NCBI RefSeq assembly: GCF_949987535.1 | Contig: NC_080075.1 | Location: 36,916,078 to 36,980,077 of the forward strand | From: Balaenoptera acutorostrata | Taxonomy: Eukaryota > Chordata > Mammalia > Artiodactyla > Balaenopteridae | Direction of reading: 5' to 3' | Length of the DNA stretch: 64,000 bases | Shown here: in pieces, positions 61,702-64,000 of the stretch | Layout of the letters: every line of letters starts with the position of its first letter | Position numbering within the stretch: the first letter of the stretch is position 1 | The notes under the pieces: model-generated | What the model was told of the DNA's origin: nothing | The model's database searches: none | The model's input: the letters and a program-made list of their open reading frames with translations, nothing else | Made by a program: the position numbers and the translations under genes

Positions 61702-64000
61702 ATGGTAACATACAAATCGATAGCTACCTTAAATATAAATGGATTAAATGCTCCAATCAAAAGACATAGACTGGCTGAATTGATACAAAAACAAAGCCCA
61801 CATATATGCTGTCTACAAGAGACCCACTTCAGACCTAGGGACACATACAGACTGAAAGTGAGGGGATGGAAAAAGATATTCCATGCAAATGGAAATCAAA
61901 AGAAACGTGGGGTAGCAATTCTCATATCAGACAAAATAACTTTAAAATAAAGACTATTACAAGAGACAAAGAAAGACACTACATAATGATCAAGGGATCA
62001 ATCCAAGAGGAAGATATAACAATTGTAAATATTTATGCATCCAAAATAGGAACACCTCAATACATAAGGCAAATGCTAATGGCCATAAAAGGGGAAATCG
62101 ACAGTATCACAATCATAGTAGGGGACTTTAACACCCCACTTTCACCAATGGACATATCACGCAAAATGAAAATAAATAAGGAAACACAAGTTTTAAATGA
62201 TACATTAAACAAGATGGACTTAACTGATATTTGTAGGACATTCCATCCAAAAACAACAGAATACACTTTCTTCTCAAGTGCTCATGGAACATTTTCCAGG
62301 ATAGATCATATCTTGGGTCACAAATCAAGCCTTGGTAAATTTAAGAAAATTGAAATAGTATCAAGTATCTTTTTCGACCACAATGCTATGAGACTAGATA
62401 TCAATTACAGGGAAAAAATCTGTAAAAAATACAAACACTGAGGTTAAACAATACACTACTAAATAACCAAGAGATCACTGAAGAAATCAAAGAGGAAATC
62501 AAAAAATATCTAGAAATAAATGACAATGAAAACATGACAACCAAAAACATATGGGATGCAGCAAAAGCAGTTCTAAGAGGGAAGTTTATAGCAATACAAT
62601 CTTACCTCAAGAAACAAGAAACATCCAAATAAACAACCTAACCTTACACCTAAAGCAATTAGAGAAAGAACAAAAAAACCCCAAAGTTAGCAGAAGGAAA
62701 GAAATCATAAATATCAGACCACAAATGAATGAAAAAGAAATGAAGGAAATGATAGCAAAGATCAAAAAAACTAAAAGCTGGTTCTTTGAGAAGATAAACA
62801 AAATTGATAAACCATTAGCCAGACTTATCAAGAAAAAAAGGGAGTAGACTCAAATCAATAGAATTAGAAATGAAAAAGGAGAAGTAACAACTGACACTTC
62901 AGAAATACAAAGGATCATGAGAGATTATTACAAGCAGCTATATGTCAATAAAATGGACAACCTGGAAGAAATGGACAAATTCTTAGAAATGCACAACCTT
63001 CCAAGACTGAACCAGGAAGAAATAGAAAATATGAACAGACCAATCACAAGCACTGAAATTGAGACTGTGATTAAAAATCTTCCAACAAACAAAAGCCCAG
63101 GACCAGATGGCTTCACAGGCAAATTCTATCAAACATTTAAAGAAGAGCTAACACCTATCCTTCTCAAACTCTTCCAAAATGTAGCAAAGGGAGGAACACT
63201 CCCAAACTCATTCTATGAGGCCATCACCCTGATACCAAAACCAGACAAAGATGTCACAAAGAAAGAAAACTACAGGCCAATATCGCTGATGAACATAGAT
63301 GCAAAAATCCTCAACAAAATACTAGCAAACAGAATCCAACAGCACATTAAAAGGATCATACACCATGATCAAGTGGGGTTTATCCCAGGAATGCAAGGAT
63401 TATTCAATATATGCAAATCGATCAATGTGACAAAACATAACAAACTGAAGGAGAAAAACCATATGATCATCTCAATAGATGCAGAAAAAGCTTTTGACAA
63501 AATTCAGCACCCATTTACGATAAAAACCCTCCAGAAAGTAGGCACAGAGGGAACTTTCCTCAACATAATAAAGGCCATATATGACAAACTACAGCAAACA
63601 TCGTTCTCAATGGTGAAAAACTGAAACCATTTCCTATAAGATCAGGAACAAGACAAGGTTGTCCACTCTGACCACTATTATTCAACATAGTTTTGGAAGT
63701 TTTAGCTACAGCAATCAGAGAAGAAAAAGAAATAAAAGGAATCCAAATCGGAAAAGAAGAAGTAAAGCTGTCACTGTTTGCAGATGACTTGATACTACAC
63801 ATAGAGAATCCTAAAAATGCTATGAGAAAACTACTAGAGCTAATCAGTGAATTTGGTAAAGTAGCAGGATACAAAATTAATGCACAGAAATCTCTTGCAT
63901 CCCTATACACTAATGATGAAAAATCTGAAAGTGAAATTAAGGAAACACTCCCATTCACCATTGCAACAAAAAGAATAAAATATCTAGGAATAAACCTACC
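61702..64000 (+). pseudogene. L1 ORF2, broken and incomplete
   Basis: The endonuclease half starts MVTYKSIATLNINGLNAP. Residues E (LQETH), D/N (GDFN) and DH (FDHN) are present. A base is missing near 61939. The frame is lost again near 62415-62441. TAG lies at 62845-62847. The RT N-terminus [17 protein letters not shown] is open in 62917-63624. A base is missing near 63590, TGA lies at 63669-63671, and FADD is intact at 63777-63788. The lesions at 61939, 62845, 63590 and 63669 are the same as in copy 2. The window ends inside the RT domain. Confidence 0.92.

Larger units (their letters stand above)
58778..64000 (+). mobile_element. Full-length L1 (copy 3), cut by window end
   Basis: Starts gggaggccttcaagatgg, matching the start of the L1 at 16505. 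It carries the 5'UTR (58778-60741), ORF1 (60742-61627) and ORF2 from 61702 to the window end in the RT domain. It is closely similar to copy 2 along the whole shared length. Flanking DNA on the left is unrelated to that of copy 2, so this is a separate insertion rather than a duplicated block. The 3' end and TSD lie outside the window. Confidence 0.95.

Noticed and set aside
58778..64000. Possibility that copies 2 and 3 are one segmental duplication
   Set aside because: Left flanks differ completely and homology begins exactly at the L1 5' end, which fits separate insertions.
1..64000. CRISPR arrays, operons, bacterial or phage genes, rRNA
   Set aside because: Nothing of the kind is present. 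The window is vertebrate DNA with mammalian retrotransposons.

Overview
This is a stretch of mammalian nuclear DNA, most likely from a whale or dolphin (Cetacea), or at least a close cetartiodactyl. The evidence is five tRNA-derived SINEs of the CHR type, with the head 'cttccctggtggcgcag', an internal pol III promoter and a tail of the (taaa)n type. There are also several LINE-1 (L1) copies with the whale/artiodactyl 3' end (polyadenylation signal in 'actccaataaagatgtt'). I found no recognisable host protein-coding gene, tRNA, rRNA or CRISPR. The window is intergenic or deep-intronic.

Layout. 1-1963: end of an L1 whose reverse transcriptase core is deleted. 1964-16500: unique DNA with old fossils (MIR, L2, hAT, MER5A), two CHR SINEs in opposite orientation, a 125-nt pure purine run and one 5'-truncated L1. 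16505-23616: a complete but dead L1 of about 7.1 kb, with 5'UTR, ORF1, ORF2, 3'UTR and a (taaa)n tail. 23628-35265: dense mixture of MIR, L2-like, older repeats and three more CHR SINEs. 35266-51828: about 16.5 kb with no transposon I can recognise. It is AT-rich, with long open stretches, palindromes and clustered SOX/homeodomain-type motifs, and looks like the regulatory territory of a developmental gene. 51829-58777: mostly unique, with two short L1 tails. 58778-64000: the 5' two thirds of a second full-length L1, same orientation as the first, cut by the window end.

Two results deserve most attention. First, the two full-length L1s carry the same four ORF2-disabling lesions: two frameshifts and two stop codons. 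The L1 fragment at the window start lacks the one lesion site it can report on. This suggests copies of an already defective template mobilised in trans, rather than two elements that decayed independently. Second, on the minus strand there are two short segments (47197-47249 and 41422-41476) bounded by good splice sites. They share a compatible reading frame with three weaker candidate exons. They could be exons of a host gene or lncRNA that I cannot name.

All family names come from reading the sequence and from memory of repeat consensus sequences. No alignment or database search was run.
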